Source: Polymorphum gilvum SL003B-26A1
GTDB lineage: Bacteria > Pseudomonadota > Alphaproteobacteria > Rhizobiales > Stappiaceae
Assembly (NCBI RefSeq): GCF_000192745.1
Contig: NC_015259.1
Coordinates: forward strand, 759,001 to 823,000
DNA length: 64,000 nucleotides
Reading direction: 5' to 3'
Shown: one piece after another, positions 7,502 to 16,182 of the stretch
Position numbering within the stretch: the stretch's first letter is position 1
Layout: each line of letters opens with the position of its first letter
Translations under genes and position numbers: made by a program
The notes under the pieces: generated by a model
What the model was told of the DNA's origin: nothing
Database searches by the model: none
What the model saw: the letters and a program-made list of their open reading frames with translations, nothing else

Positions 7502-9289
7502 ATGACAAAGGGGAACGCCCCCGGAAGAGCCGACGTCGATCCGATCACCCTGTCGGTGGTGCGCGGCATTCTGGAAACCACGCAACGCGAGATGACGTTG
7601 TCGCTGGAAAAGACCGCGCGCTCGAGCGTGTTCAATCTCGCCCATGACTATTCGACCGCCCTGTTTAACGCGCGGCCGGAGATGATCTTGCAGGGCCAGG
7701 ACATCCCGATCCACCTCGGCTCCTTGATCCCGGCAATGAAGGTCGTCGCCAGGTACTTCGAGGGCGACATCCACGAGGGCGACCTGATCATCCACAACGA
7801 CCCGGCCTGGGGCGGGAGCCACGCCATCGACACCTGCTTCTACCGGCCGGTGTTCTACAAGGGCAAGCTGAAGTACTGGACGGTTTGCAAGGGGCACCTG
7901 ACCGATGTCGGCGGACCTGTGCCGGCGGGCTACAACCCCAACGCCAAGGAAATCTACGCCGAATGCCTGCGCATTCCGCCGGTGAAGGTGTGGGATCGCG
8001 GCGTCCCGCGCAAGGACGTGCTGAACCTGCTGCTCACCAACATGCGGGCCAGGCGCGATCAGGAAGGCGACTTCAATGCGCTGATCGGCGCCTGCCAGGT
8101 GGGCGAGCGCGCGCTGATTGCCATGCTCGACAAGTATGGCGAGGAACAGGTCGACGCCTGCATCGACACCCTTCTCGACATGGCGGAGCGCCAGATGCGC
8201 GGGCTGATCGCCTCGGTGCCGGACGGCAGCTACGAGGGCTCGGCGATCCTTGAGGACGCGGGCCACGGTTTCGGCGATTTCGAGATCAAGGCGAAGGTCA
8301 CCATCGCCGGCGACAACTGCCACATCGAGATCTCCAGCCCGCCGCAAATCCCGTATTTCATCAACAGCTACGAGGGCAACAGTTATTCCGGCGTCTACCT
8401 TGGACTGATGATGTTCGCCCAGTTGCCGCCGCCCTACAACGAGGGGCTTTACCGCTGCGTGACGGTGGACATGGGGCCGAAGGGCACCCTGTGCAACGCA
8501 AAAGAACCCGCACCGCACATGAACTGCACCACCACGCCGATGGAAACGCTCACCGACGCGGTGCGCCTTGCCTTCGAGAAGGCTGTGCCGTCCAAGGTTT
8601 CGGCCAGCTGGGGACACGCCAACGGCCTGAACATCGCCGGCTGGGACAAGCGCCACGACGAGGAATACGTCACCATGGTGCTGGCGACCATCATCTCGGG
8701 CGCCGGCGCCACGCCCAGCCAGGACGGCTGGCACGCCTGCGGACCGGAATGTTGCTTCGGGGCGCTCACCTCGGGCGACGTCGAACTGCTGGAATACAGC
8801 TACCCGATCATCATCCACCGCTACTCGCTGATGACCGATTCCGGCGGGGCGGGGAAGTTCCGGGGGGGATCCGGGACCGCCTGGGAGGTCGAGCCTCTCA
8901 ACGACGACATGACCTTCATCACCTTCGGAGAAGGCCGGCGCATTCCGGCGGTCGGCGCCGCGGGGGCGGCCTCGACGCTGGTTGACCGCAAGGTCGGGCG
9001 GCTGGAGCTCGTCAAGGGCGACGAAAGCCGGATCATCCGGGAAAATGTCATCGAGGTCATCCGCCCGGGCGACCGCATCACCAATATGAACCCCGGCGGC
9101 GGCGGCTACGGCGACCCGATGGAACGCGCCGTGGAGAAGGTCGTCTGGGACGTGAAGAACGGACTGGTGTCCGTCGAAGGAGCAAAGGAGGACTACGGCG
9201 TCGTCATCGCTGACCCCGCAACCCTGGCCGTGGACATGGCCGCAACCGATGCCCTGCGCGCGCAACGCCGCGCCGGCACCGCACTGTGA
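7502..9289 (+). CDS. hyuB: Hydantoinase B / oxoprolinase family protein
   Basis: 595-residue beta-type subunit of the ATP-dependent hydantoinase/5-oxoprolinase/acetone-carboxylase superfamily. The N terminus shows VDPITLSVVRG, typical of HyuB, followed by SLEKTARSSVF, GQDIPIHLGSL and the NDPAWGGSHAIDT motif. Near the C terminus is the glycine-rich MNPGGGGYGDP. A GGAGG site at 7490-7494 fixes the start at 7502. It is followed after 13 bases by hyuA, its obligate partner, and then by a complete branched-chain-type importer, so the pair probably hydrolyses or carboxylates an imported cyclic amide or related compound. N-methylhydantoin, hydantoin or an oxoproline analogue are possible substrates; the sequence alone does not decide. 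Confidence 0.9.
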   Translation: MTKGNAPGRADVDPITLSVVRGILETTQREMTLSLEKTARSSVFNLAHDYSTALFNARPEMILQGQDIPIHLGSLIPAMKVVARYFEGDIHEGDLIIHNDPAWGGSHAIDTCFYRPVFYKGKLKYWTVCKGHLTDVGGPVPAGYNPNAKEIYAECLRIPPVKVWDRGVPRKDVLNLLLTNMRARRDQEGDFNALIGACQVGERALIAMLDKYGEEQVDACIDTLLDMAERQMRGLIASVPDGSYEGSAILEDAGHGFGDFEIKAKVTIAGDNCHIEISSPPQIPYFINSYEGNSYSGVYLGLMMFAQLPPPYNEGLYRCVTVDMGPKGTLCNAKEPAPHMNCTTTPMETLTDAVRLAFEKAVPSKVSASWGHANGLNIAGWDKRHDEEYVTMVLATIISGAGATPSQDGWHACGPECCFGALTSGDVELLEYSYPIIIHRYSLMTDSGGAGKFRGGSGTAWEVEPLNDDMTFITFGEGRRIPAVGAAGAASTLVDRKVGRLELVKGDESRIIRENVIEVIRPGDRITNMNPGGGGYGDPMERAVEKVVWDVKNGLVSVEGAKEDYGVVIADPATLAVDMAATDALRAQRRAGTAL

Positions 9290-9302
9290 GGGAGACGAGA
9301 CG

Positions 9303-11393
9303 ATGAGAACCGAATATCGACTGGGTATCGACGCGGGCGGCACGTTCACCGACTTCGTCCTGGCTGACAGGAGCGGCCAGGTGCGCCTCTACAAGGCCTT
9401 GTCCACTCCCCAGGACCCGACCCTTGCAATCCGCAACGGGCTGGCGCTGATTTCCGAGGACCTCGGGGTTGCCGCAAGCGAGATCATTCCGAACTGCGAT
9501 CTGTGCATCAACGGCACCACGGTCGGCCTAAACGCCCTGATCCAGCACAAGGGTGCCAAGACCGGACTGATCTGTACGGCCGGTCACGAGGACAGCCTCG
9601 AGATCCGTCTCGGCCACAAGGAGGACGGCTACCGCTACGATCCCGAATATCCGCCTGCGACGATGCTCGTGCCGCGCTACCTGCGGCGCGGTGCGCGCGA
9701 GCGCGTGCTCTCCGACGGCCGGGTCCGCATGCCGCTCAATGAGGACGATGTGCGCGCCGCATGCGAGTTGTTTCGTGCCGAGGGCGTGGAGACCGTGGCG
9801 ATCAGCTTCGTCTGGTCGGTGCTGCATCCCGATCACGAGCGCCGCGCCGGCGCGATCGTGCGCGAGATGATGCCGGGCGCCATCCTCACCCTGGGATCGG
9901 AACTCTATCCGCAGGTGCGCGAGTACACGCGGACCTCAACGGCCGTGGTCAACGCCTATCTGGCGCCGATCATGAAGCGCTATGTCGATGCCGTGGATGC
10001 CTATTTCCAGGCGCTCGGGGCGAGGCAGCCGGTGCGCTACTTCCAGTCCAACGGTGGGCTGGCGATCGGTCAGGCGATGACCGACAGGTCGGTCTATGCC
10101 ATCAACTCCGGCCCCGCCTCGGCCCCCGCCGCCGGCCAGTATGTCTGCGAGCCCTTCGGCAAGCGCGACGTCATCACGGTCGACATGGGCGGCACATCCT
10201 TCGACATCACGCTGACCAAGGATGGTCTGACCAACATCAACAAGAACATAGATTTTCTGCGTTACCGGATTGGCGTGCCGATGATCCAGGTCGAGACGCT
10301 CGGCGCCGGCGGCGGTTCGATCGGCTGGATCGACGAGATGGGCCTGATGCAGATGGGGCCGCAATCGGCCGGGTCGGATCCGGGGCCGGCCTGCTACGGC
10401 CAGGGCGGTACGCTGCCGACCGTCTCGGACGCGAACCTCGTGCTCGGCTATCTCAACCCGGACGGTCTGGTGGGCGGCCGGTTGCCGCTCGACTACCGCA
10501 AGGCCCATGACGCGATCCGTACCAACCTTGCGGAGCCACTCGGCCTGACGGTCGAGCGAGCAGCCTACGGCATGTTCACCATCGTCAACGCCAACATGGT
10601 CAACGGCATCCGGCGCGTGACGGTGGAACGCGGCTACGATCCGCGCGACTTCGTGCTGGTCGGGGCCGGCGGTGCGACGGCGGCCCATATCACGGCGCTT
10701 GCCGAAGCCATGGGTATCAACACGATCGTCCTGCCGAAGCTCGCGTCGGGCCTGTGCGCCTTCGGGCAGATCATCTCCGACGTCAAGTACAATTACATGG
10801 CGACCGCGCCGCTGCGGCTCGACAACGATGCCGCCTATGCACGGGTCGATGCCCTCTTCCACGAGATCGAGGCGCAGGGCATCGCACATCTGAAGGCCGA
10901 CGGCTTCGACGACGGCAGCATCGCGATCCGGCGCAGCCTGGACATGCGCTATGTCGGACAGGTGCACGAATGCACGGTCGAGATTGACCGCTTCACCGTC
11001 GACGCCAGTTCGGTCGAGGCGATCCGCGAGGCGTTCCACCGGCGGCACGAGCAGCTCTACACCTACTCGGAGCGGCATTCGACGGTCGAGGTCGTCAACA
11101 TCGAAAGCACCCTCTACGGCCTTCTCGACAAGCCGAAGCGCATGCATCTGGGAGCAGGTGTCCGACCGGATGAGGCCCTGAAGGGCCACCGCGATGCGGT
11201 GTTCGGCGCCGACGGCTCCCGCCGCAGCACACCGATCATCGACGGCGGCCTGCTTGGGGCCGGCGCCCGGGTCGAAGGACCGGCGATCATCGAGGAAGTC
11301 ACCACAACCATCGTGATCGAACCGGGATGGACGGCCGTGCTTGACGAAAGCGGTTCCTACCTGATCACCCGCAACCGGACGGAGGGCAAATGA
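9303..11393 (+). CDS. hyuA: Hydantoinase/oxoprolinase family subunit A
   Basis: 696-residue ATP-binding subunit. The N terminus carries the hallmark RLGIDAGGTFTDFVL phosphate loop of the actin-like ATPase fold, and a second nucleotide motif ITVDMGGTSFDITL lies near residue 295. The C-terminal HyuA domain contains the acidic metal-binding residues. It is normal in length (about 690). The ATG at 9303 lies 4 bases after GAGACG and its stop overlaps the next ATPase gene by 4 bases (ATGA), which ties the enzyme to the importer in one transcript. Works with HyuB, using ATP to activate the amide. Regulated most likely by the divergent AraC protein. Confidence 0.9.
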   Translation: MRTEYRLGIDAGGTFTDFVLADRSGQVRLYKALSTPQDPTLAIRNGLALISEDLGVAASEIIPNCDLCINGTTVGLNALIQHKGAKTGLICTAGHEDSLEIRLGHKEDGYRYDPEYPPATMLVPRYLRRGARERVLSDGRVRMPLNEDDVRAACELFRAEGVETVAISFVWSVLHPDHERRAGAIVREMMPGAILTLGSELYPQVREYTRTSTAVVNAYLAPIMKRYVDAVDAYFQALGARQPVRYFQSNGGLAIGQAMTDRSVYAINSGPASAPAAGQYVCEPFGKRDVITVDMGGTSFDITLTKDGLTNINKNIDFLRYRIGVPMIQVETLGAGGGSIGWIDEMGLMQMGPQSAGSDPGPACYGQGGTLPTVSDANLVLGYLNPDGLVGGRLPLDYRKAHDAIRTNLAEPLGLTVERAAYGMFTIVNANMVNGIRRVTVERGYDPRDFVLVGAGGATAAHITALAEAMGINTIVLPKLASGLCAFGQIISDVKYNYMATAPLRLDNDAAYARVDALFHEIEAQGIAHLKADGFDDGSIAIRRSLDMRYVGQVHECTVEIDRFTVDASSVEAIREAFHRRHEQLYTYSERHSTVEVVNIESTLYGLLDKPKRMHLGAGVRPDEALKGHRDAVFGADGSRRSTPIIDGGLLGAGARVEGPAIIEEVTTTIVIEPGWTAVLDESGSYLITRNRTEGK

Positions 11394-12142
11394 AGCAACT
11401 CAGCGCAGACGGGGTGTCGGTCGCCTTCGCGGGGCTCAGAGCCCTGTCGCATGTGACCCTTTCCATCGAGCCGGGCCGGATCACCGGCCTCATCGGTCCC
11501 AACGGGGCCGGAAAGACGACCCTCGTCAATGTGCTGACGGGCTTTCAGGGCCCGACGGAAGGGGCGGTGACGCTGGACGGCGCCGCCCTGACTGGACTGC
11601 AGCCGCACGAGGTGCGCCGACGCGGGGTCGCCCGCACCTTCCAGGGAGGGCGGCTGTTCCGCGACCTGCCGGTGATCGACAATCTGGAAGTCACCGGCGT
11701 TGGTCTTGGTCAGAGCCGGGCGGCTGCGATCGCCGAGGCCGAGACGATGCTCGACTGGATCGGCATCTCGCCCCTGGCCGACCGGATCGCCGGCACCCTG
11801 CCATACACGGACGAGCGGCGCGTCGCCATCGGTCGCGCCCTTATGGGGCGACCGGGCTATGTGCTGCTTGACGAGCCGGCCGCGGGCATGAGCGCTCCGG
11901 AGGTGGCTGATCTCGCCGGCCTGATCCGCCGCATCGCCGGTGAAATGGGCTGTGGCGTGCTGCTGATCGAGCACAATGTCGGGCTGGTCTTGGACCTGTG
12001 CGACCATATCGTCGTGCTGGACTCGGGCGCGGTGATCGAATCCGGCCCGCCTGCCGTTATCCGCGACAGCGAAAAGGTCCGCCACGCCTACATGGGTACG
12101 GCCGCCGACACGAGGCTGCCTGTCCTAGAGGTGATGCAATGA
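11390..12142 (+). CDS. livG: Branched-chain-amino-acid-type ABC transporter ATPase (LivG-like)
   Basis: 250-residue ATPase with Walker A GPNGAGKTT, the family-specific RTFQGGRLF Q-loop region and Walker B YVLLDEPAAG, then the H-loop LLIEHNVGLV. The usual LSGG signature is replaced by a degenerate TDERRVAIGRAL stretch (residues about 140-152), which is odd and may lower ATPase coupling in this half-site; its LivF partner has a normal LSGGQQQ. It overlaps hyuA by 4 bases and livF by 4 bases. Supplies energy for import of the HyuAB substrate across the inner membrane. Confidence 0.88.
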   Translation: MKQLSADGVSVAFAGLRALSHVTLSIEPGRITGLIGPNGAGKTTLVNVLTGFQGPTEGAVTLDGAALTGLQPHEVRRRGVARTFQGGRLFRDLPVIDNLEVTGVGLGQSRAAAIAEAETMLDWIGISPLADRIAGTLPYTDERRVAIGRALMGRPGYVLLDEPAAGMSAPEVADLAGLIRRIAGEMGCGVLLIEHNVGLVLDLCDHIVVLDSGAVIESGPPAVIRDSEKVRHAYMGTAADTRLPVLEVMQ

Positions 12143-12873
12143 GCCTGCTTTCCCTGTCCAACGTGACCATCCGCTACGGCCGTCTGACCGCGGTGCGCAA
12201 CGTTTCCCTGTCGATGGAAGAGGGCGAGATCCTGTTCGTGACCGGTCCCAACGGGGCGGGCAAATCCTCGCTGCTGCGCGCGATCGCAGGCGTGACGCCG
12301 CCTGCGGGCGGGCGCATCGACCTCGCAGGCAACGACATTACCGGCCGGGCGCCGGAGGACATCGCCCGGCTCGGCCTGTCGATGGTGCCGGAGGGGCGCG
12401 AGGTCTTTGGCAGCCTCACCGTCGAGGAGAACCTCCTGCTCGGCACAGGCATGCATGCGCGCGAACGTAACTGGCGCTCGCGCGCGGCCAGCGAGCTCGA
12501 ACTGATCTACGATGCGTTTCCGATTCTCAAGGAGCGACGGCACGGTCAGGCCGGACTCCTGTCCGGCGGCCAGCAGCAGATGCTGGTGATCGGTCGCGCG
12601 CTGATGACCAATCCGAGGCTCATCGCGATCGACGAACCGTCCCTGGGGCTTGCCCCCAACATCATCGACCAGGTTTACGACCGGCTGATCGCGCTCCGGG
12701 CGCAGCATGCTCTGAGCCTGCTGATCGTCGAGCAAAGCTCGACCCGCGCCATGATGGTCGGCGGACGGATGATCCTGATGCGGGGCGGCGAGGTGCTCCT
12801 GGACGGCGATGCCCGCGCCATGGGGCAGAGCGAGGCGCTCCAGGCAGCCTATTTCGGATATGGAGACCACTGA
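12139..12873 (+). CDS. livF: Branched-chain-amino-acid-type ABC transporter ATPase (LivF-like)
   Basis: 244-residue second ATPase of the importer. Motifs: Walker A GPNGAGKSS, signature LLSGGQQQM, Walker B LIAIDEPSLGLAP and the switch-histidine region replaced by LLIVEQSS (Glu-Gln, normal for LivF). Start at 12139 overlaps the end of livG (ATGA) and its stop overlaps livH (TGATG), so the two ATPases and permease are translationally coupled. The heterodimer with LivG would pair one canonical and one degenerate signature motif. Confidence 0.9.
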   Translation: MSLLSLSNVTIRYGRLTAVRNVSLSMEEGEILFVTGPNGAGKSSLLRAIAGVTPPAGGRIDLAGNDITGRAPEDIARLGLSMVPEGREVFGSLTVEENLLLGTGMHARERNWRSRAASELELIYDAFPILKERRHGQAGLLSGGQQQMLVIGRALMTNPRLIAIDEPSLGLAPNIIDQVYDRLIALRAQHALSLLIVEQSSTRAMMVGGRMILMRGGEVLLDGDARAMGQSEALQAAYFGYGDH

Positions 12874-13787
12874 TGCCGGGGACACTGCAAATCCTCTTCG
12901 ATGCCCTGAGCCTCGGATCGCTCTACGCGCTCGGGGCGCTCGGCATCGCTCTGATCTTCGGCGTAATGCGGCTGGTGAACTTCGCCCATGGCGACGTCAT
13001 CGCCTTCTCGCTGTTCGCGCTGCTCTGGCCGTCCGTGGATGCCGTGGCCATCGTCTTTGCCGGCCAGTTGCCCTGGTTCCTGCTGATTCCGTTCATGCTT
13101 GCGGTCGGGGCCGGCCTGTCCGTGCTCTCCGAACTGGTCGTGTTCCGTCGGTTCCGGCGGGCCAACCCGGCCACGATGATGATCGCCTCCTTCGCGCTCG
13201 GCTTCGTCATTCGCTATTTCCTGCTGATGCTGTTCTCCAGCCGGCCGAAGTCGATCCTGCTCTTGCCCGGTCTGGCGCAGCCCATCGAGCTCTTCGGAGC
13301 GCGCATTCCGCTGCTCCAGGTGATCACCATCGCGGTGACCATCGCCATCCTGCTCACGCTCACCGCCTTCCTGCGTCGTACCCGCTTCGGCCTCGAAATG
13401 CGCGCAGCGGCGGAAAACTTCACCATGGCGCGCATGCTCGGGGTCAGGGCCAACCGTGTGATCATGGGCGCCTTCGCGCTCTCCGGAGCCCTGGCCGCCG
13501 CCATCGCGCTGATCCTCGGCAGTCAGACCGGGACGGCCGACATCCAGATGGGCGGCGCGGTCATGCTGATGGCCTTCATCGCCACAGTGATCGGAGGACT
13601 GGGCAGTCTGCCCGGCGCCGTCCTGGCCGGATTCTTGCTCGGTGCAGCCTCGGTGACGATGCAGTTTGCGCTCCCCGTCGAGGCGCGGCCGTTCCGCGAC
13701 GCTTTCGTCTACGGGGCGGTGATCCTCGTGTTGATCTGGCGGCCGCAGGGGCTCCTGTCCGCACGCGGTACCAAGGAAAGGGTCTGA
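12873..13787 (+). CDS. livH: Branched-chain-amino-acid-type ABC transporter permease (LivH-like)
   Basis: 304-residue inner-membrane permease with about eight hydrophobic segments. The N-terminal GSLYALGALGIALIFGVMRLVNFAHGD is the LivH signature, and the cytoplasmic EMRAAAENFTMARMLGV loop contacts the ATPases. The stop is followed after 3 bases by livM. With LivM it forms the channel for the compound handled by HyuAB. Confidence 0.92.
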   Translation: MPGTLQILFDALSLGSLYALGALGIALIFGVMRLVNFAHGDVIAFSLFALLWPSVDAVAIVFAGQLPWFLLIPFMLAVGAGLSVLSELVVFRRFRRANPATMMIASFALGFVIRYFLLMLFSSRPKSILLLPGLAQPIELFGARIPLLQVITIAVTIAILLTLTAFLRRTRFGLEMRAAAENFTMARMLGVRANRVIMGAFALSGALAAAIALILGSQTGTADIQMGGAVMLMAFIATVIGGLGSLPGAVLAGFLLGAASVTMQFALPVEARPFRDAFVYGAVILVLIWRPQGLLSARGTKERV

Positions 13788-13790
13788 TCC

Positions 13791-14873
13791 ATGTCCAGGA
13801 GAGCTTCGGTCGCCCGCCGCACGATCCTCACGCCGGTTCTGCTGTCTCTCATCCTCGTCGGTCTGGCCCTTTTGGCCTTCTTCGTCGAATCGAGGCCGTT
13901 CAACCAGACCGTCATCGACATCTTCCTCCGCGTGATACTCGTCGTCGGTCTCTACGTCTTCATCGGCAATTCCGGAGTGATTTCCTTCGGGCATATCGGC
14001 TTCACGTGCCTCGGCGCCTATGCGGCGGCCTGGCTGACGATACCGCCGATGATGAAGCGCATGTCGCTGCCGGGCCTGCCGGACTGGCTGATCCAGATAC
14101 AGCTTCCCTATTGGGGTGCTGCGGTGCTAGCGGCGCTCTTCGCGGCCATCTTCGCGTTTCTGTTCGGGCGCGTGCTGATGCGTCTGTCCGGCATTGCGGC
14201 GTCGATCGCCACCTTCGCCATGCTGGCCATGATCAACACGATCTATTCCAACTGGGCGAGCGTCACCGGCGCAACCTCCTCGGTGGTGGGCATTCCGATT
14301 GTGCGCAGTCCCTGGCCCTATCTGATCGCCGCGATCGCGATGATCTTTCTGGCCTGGCTCCATGCCATCAGCCGTGCAGGTCTTGCGCTGCGGGCGGCAC
14401 GCGACGAGCCGACCGCGGCGGCGGCATCCGGAGTGGACATTCCGCGCGAGCGGCTGATCGCCTTCACCGTGTCGGGAGCGATCATGGGGCTTGGAGGCGC
14501 GCTGTTCGCACATTCGATCGGTCTGGTGACGCCCGACACCTTCTACCTCGGCCTGACCTTCATCACGCTGTCGATGCTGGTTGTGGGCGGCATGGGCAGT
14601 CTTTCGGGGGCGGTGCTGGGCGTCGTCCTCCTGTCGATCCTGATCCAGGTACTGCGCTGGCTGGAGCAGGGCGTGTCCGTGGGCAGTTCCACGTTCGCCC
14701 TGCCGAACGGCATGCAGGAAATCGCCCTGGGGATCGTGATGATCGTGATCCTGATGTTCCGGCCCGCCGGCATCATGGGTAACCGCGAACTTTCCTGGCC
14801 GCGCGCCAGGTCTGCCACACCGGAAGCAACCCGGACCTCAGAGGCCGGGACTGCCGGTTCCATTGCAAGGTAA
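13791..14873 (+). CDS. livM: Branched-chain-amino-acid-type ABC transporter permease (LivM-like)
   Basis: 360-residue permease. GNSGVISFGHIGFTCLGAY near residue 60 and ALRAARDEPTAAAASGVD near residue 200 are the LivM hallmarks (the latter being the coupling loop). About nine hydrophobic segments. A hydrophilic tail of about 30 residues at the C terminus is rich in Arg, Glu and Thr and is probably disordered. The substrate-binding protein gene follows after 21 bases, so the operon order is hyuB-hyuA-livG-livF-livH-livM-binding protein. Confidence 0.92.
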   Translation: MSRRASVARRTILTPVLLSLILVGLALLAFFVESRPFNQTVIDIFLRVILVVGLYVFIGNSGVISFGHIGFTCLGAYAAAWLTIPPMMKRMSLPGLPDWLIQIQLPYWGAAVLAALFAAIFAFLFGRVLMRLSGIAASIATFAMLAMINTIYSNWASVTGATSSVVGIPIVRSPWPYLIAAIAMIFLAWLHAISRAGLALRAARDEPTAAAASGVDIPRERLIAFTVSGAIMGLGGALFAHSIGLVTPDTFYLGLTFITLSMLVVGGMGSLSGAVLGVVLLSILIQVLRWLEQGVSVGSSTFALPNGMQEIALGIVMIVILMFRPAGIMGNRELSWPRARSATPEATRTSEAGTAGSIAR

Positions 14874-14894
14874 ACCACCAGAGGAGTTCATGAC

Positions 14895-16082
14895 ATGACA
14901 CTGATGACACGTTGGGCGGTCGCTCTCGCGAGCACTGCGCTGTGCGCTCTTCCCGCGCTGGCCGATGACGACCGGATCATCATCGGCTTCGCCACGGCGG
15001 AATCGGGCTTCATGCAGGCCTATGACAAGCCCGCCCAGGATGCGGCAATGATCCGCATTTCGGAGATCAACGCCGCTGGCGGCCTGCTCGGCAAGCAGAT
15101 CGAAGTCGTCAATGCCGACACCAAGACGGATCGTGCCGAGGGCGCCAAGGCCGGCTTGAGTGTCGTCGACGCAGGCGCCGATCTCGTTGTCGTCTCCTGT
15201 GACTACGACTTCGGTGCGCCGGCCGCTCTGGCGGCGGAAAGCTCCGGCAGGGTGTCGTTCTTCCTGTGCGCGGAATCGATCAAGGCCGGCATCCAGGGCG
15301 TCGGCCCGCACAGCTTCTCGGCGTCCGTGCTGGCCGCCGTGCAAGGGGCGACGATGGCGGAATGGGCCTACACCAAGAAGGAAGCCCGCACCTTCTATCG
15401 CCTGCTCGACACCTGGACGGAATACAACAAGGGCATCTGCGACGGCTTCGACTGGATGCTGCCCAAGCTCGCGGACGCCAAGCTCGTCGGCGAGGACACC
15501 TTCAAGAACGAGGATGCCTCGATCGCAGCCCAGATCACGCGCATCAAGTCGCTGCCGGAAGAGCCGGACGCGATCATGCTGTGCACGATGATGCCGGGTG
15601 CGGTCTCGGCCATCAAGCAGCTCCGCGCCGCCGGCATCAACTCGATGATCCTCAACGGCTCCGGCGTCGACGGCAGCTACTGGCTGTCCGCCGTCCCGGA
15701 CCTGTCGAACTTCTTCGTTCCGGTGCAGGGCTCGATCTACGGCGATGATCCGAACCCGCAGGTCACCGCCTTCAACGCCAAGTTCCAGGCCGTCACCGGC
15801 GCCGAGCCGTCGACGCAGTATACTTACCCCGGCTATGTGATGGTCGACGTTTGGGCGAAGGCGGTGGAACGGGCCGGCACCACCGAGGCTGGTGCCGTCG
15901 TGGCGGAACTGGAAAAGATGCGCGACGAGCCGACCCTGTTCGGCCCGCGCACCTTCACCAGCGAGTTGCACCACCAGAACCGCGCGCGCTACCTGATCGT
16001 GGAAACGTCGAATGGCAAGCCGGGCGTCGTCGACGAATGGACCATCTCCGAGGCCATTCCGGTAGCCGACCTGATGAAGTAA
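14895..16082 (+). CDS. Periplasmic substrate-binding protein of the Liv/amide type
   Basis: 395 residues. A signal peptide of about 23 residues ends at LCALPALA before DDDRI, so the mature protein is periplasmic. The type I binding-protein fold (Peripla_BP_6) is indicated by IIIGFATAESGF, EINAAGGLLGKQIEVV and the late STQYTYPGYVMVDVW segment. Members bind amino acids, amides or short aromatic acids. Last gene of the hyu-liv operon; followed by strong hairpins. It defines the specificity of the importer, so its ligand is likely the HyuAB substrate or a precursor. Confidence 0.9.
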   Translation: MTLMTRWAVALASTALCALPALADDDRIIIGFATAESGFMQAYDKPAQDAAMIRISEINAAGGLLGKQIEVVNADTKTDRAEGAKAGLSVVDAGADLVVVSCDYDFGAPAALAAESSGRVSFFLCAESIKAGIQGVGPHSFSASVLAAVQGATMAEWAYTKKEARTFYRLLDTWTEYNKGICDGFDWMLPKLADAKLVGEDTFKNEDASIAAQITRIKSLPEEPDAIMLCTMMPGAVSAIKQLRAAGINSMILNGSGVDGSYWLSAVPDLSNFFVPVQGSIYGDDPNPQVTAFNAKFQAVTGAEPSTQYTYPGYVMVDVWAKAVERAGTTEAGAVVAELEKMRDEPTLFGPRTFTSELHHQNRARYLIVETSNGKPGVVDEWTISEAIPVADLMK

Positions 16083-16092
16083 CCGTGCCGAA

Positions 16093-16141
16093 GCCGGCCG
16101 CCGGAGATCCGGCGGCCGGCAAGCAGTACCCGCTTGCCGGC
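16093..16141. terminator. Two overlapping, mutually exclusive GC hairpins after the hyu-liv operon
   Basis: First hairpin: perfect 12-bp arms GCCGGCCGCCGG (16093-16104) and CCGGCGGCCGGC (16109-16120) with loop AGAT. Second: GCCGGCAAGC (16115-16124) and GCTTGCCGGC (16132-16141). The right arm of the first shares GCCGGC (16115-16120) with the left arm of the second, so only one can form. No T-tract follows. They lie between the operon and the convergent cupin gene, so termination or mRNA 3'-end protection is the likely role. Confidence 0.6.
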
Positions 16142-16182
16142 GGCTGCCGTGCCTCCGGCGCGAAGAATGGATGCCTGCGGGT

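Noticed and set aside
7337-9349. 670-codon minus-strand open frame opposite hyuB
   Set aside because: Antisense frame of a high-GC gene; no recognisable motifs and no ribosome site, whereas HyuB is unmistakable.
12809-14782. 657-codon frame over livH and livM
   Set aside because: Wrong frame; both permeases are clearly coded in their own frames with many hydrophobic segments.
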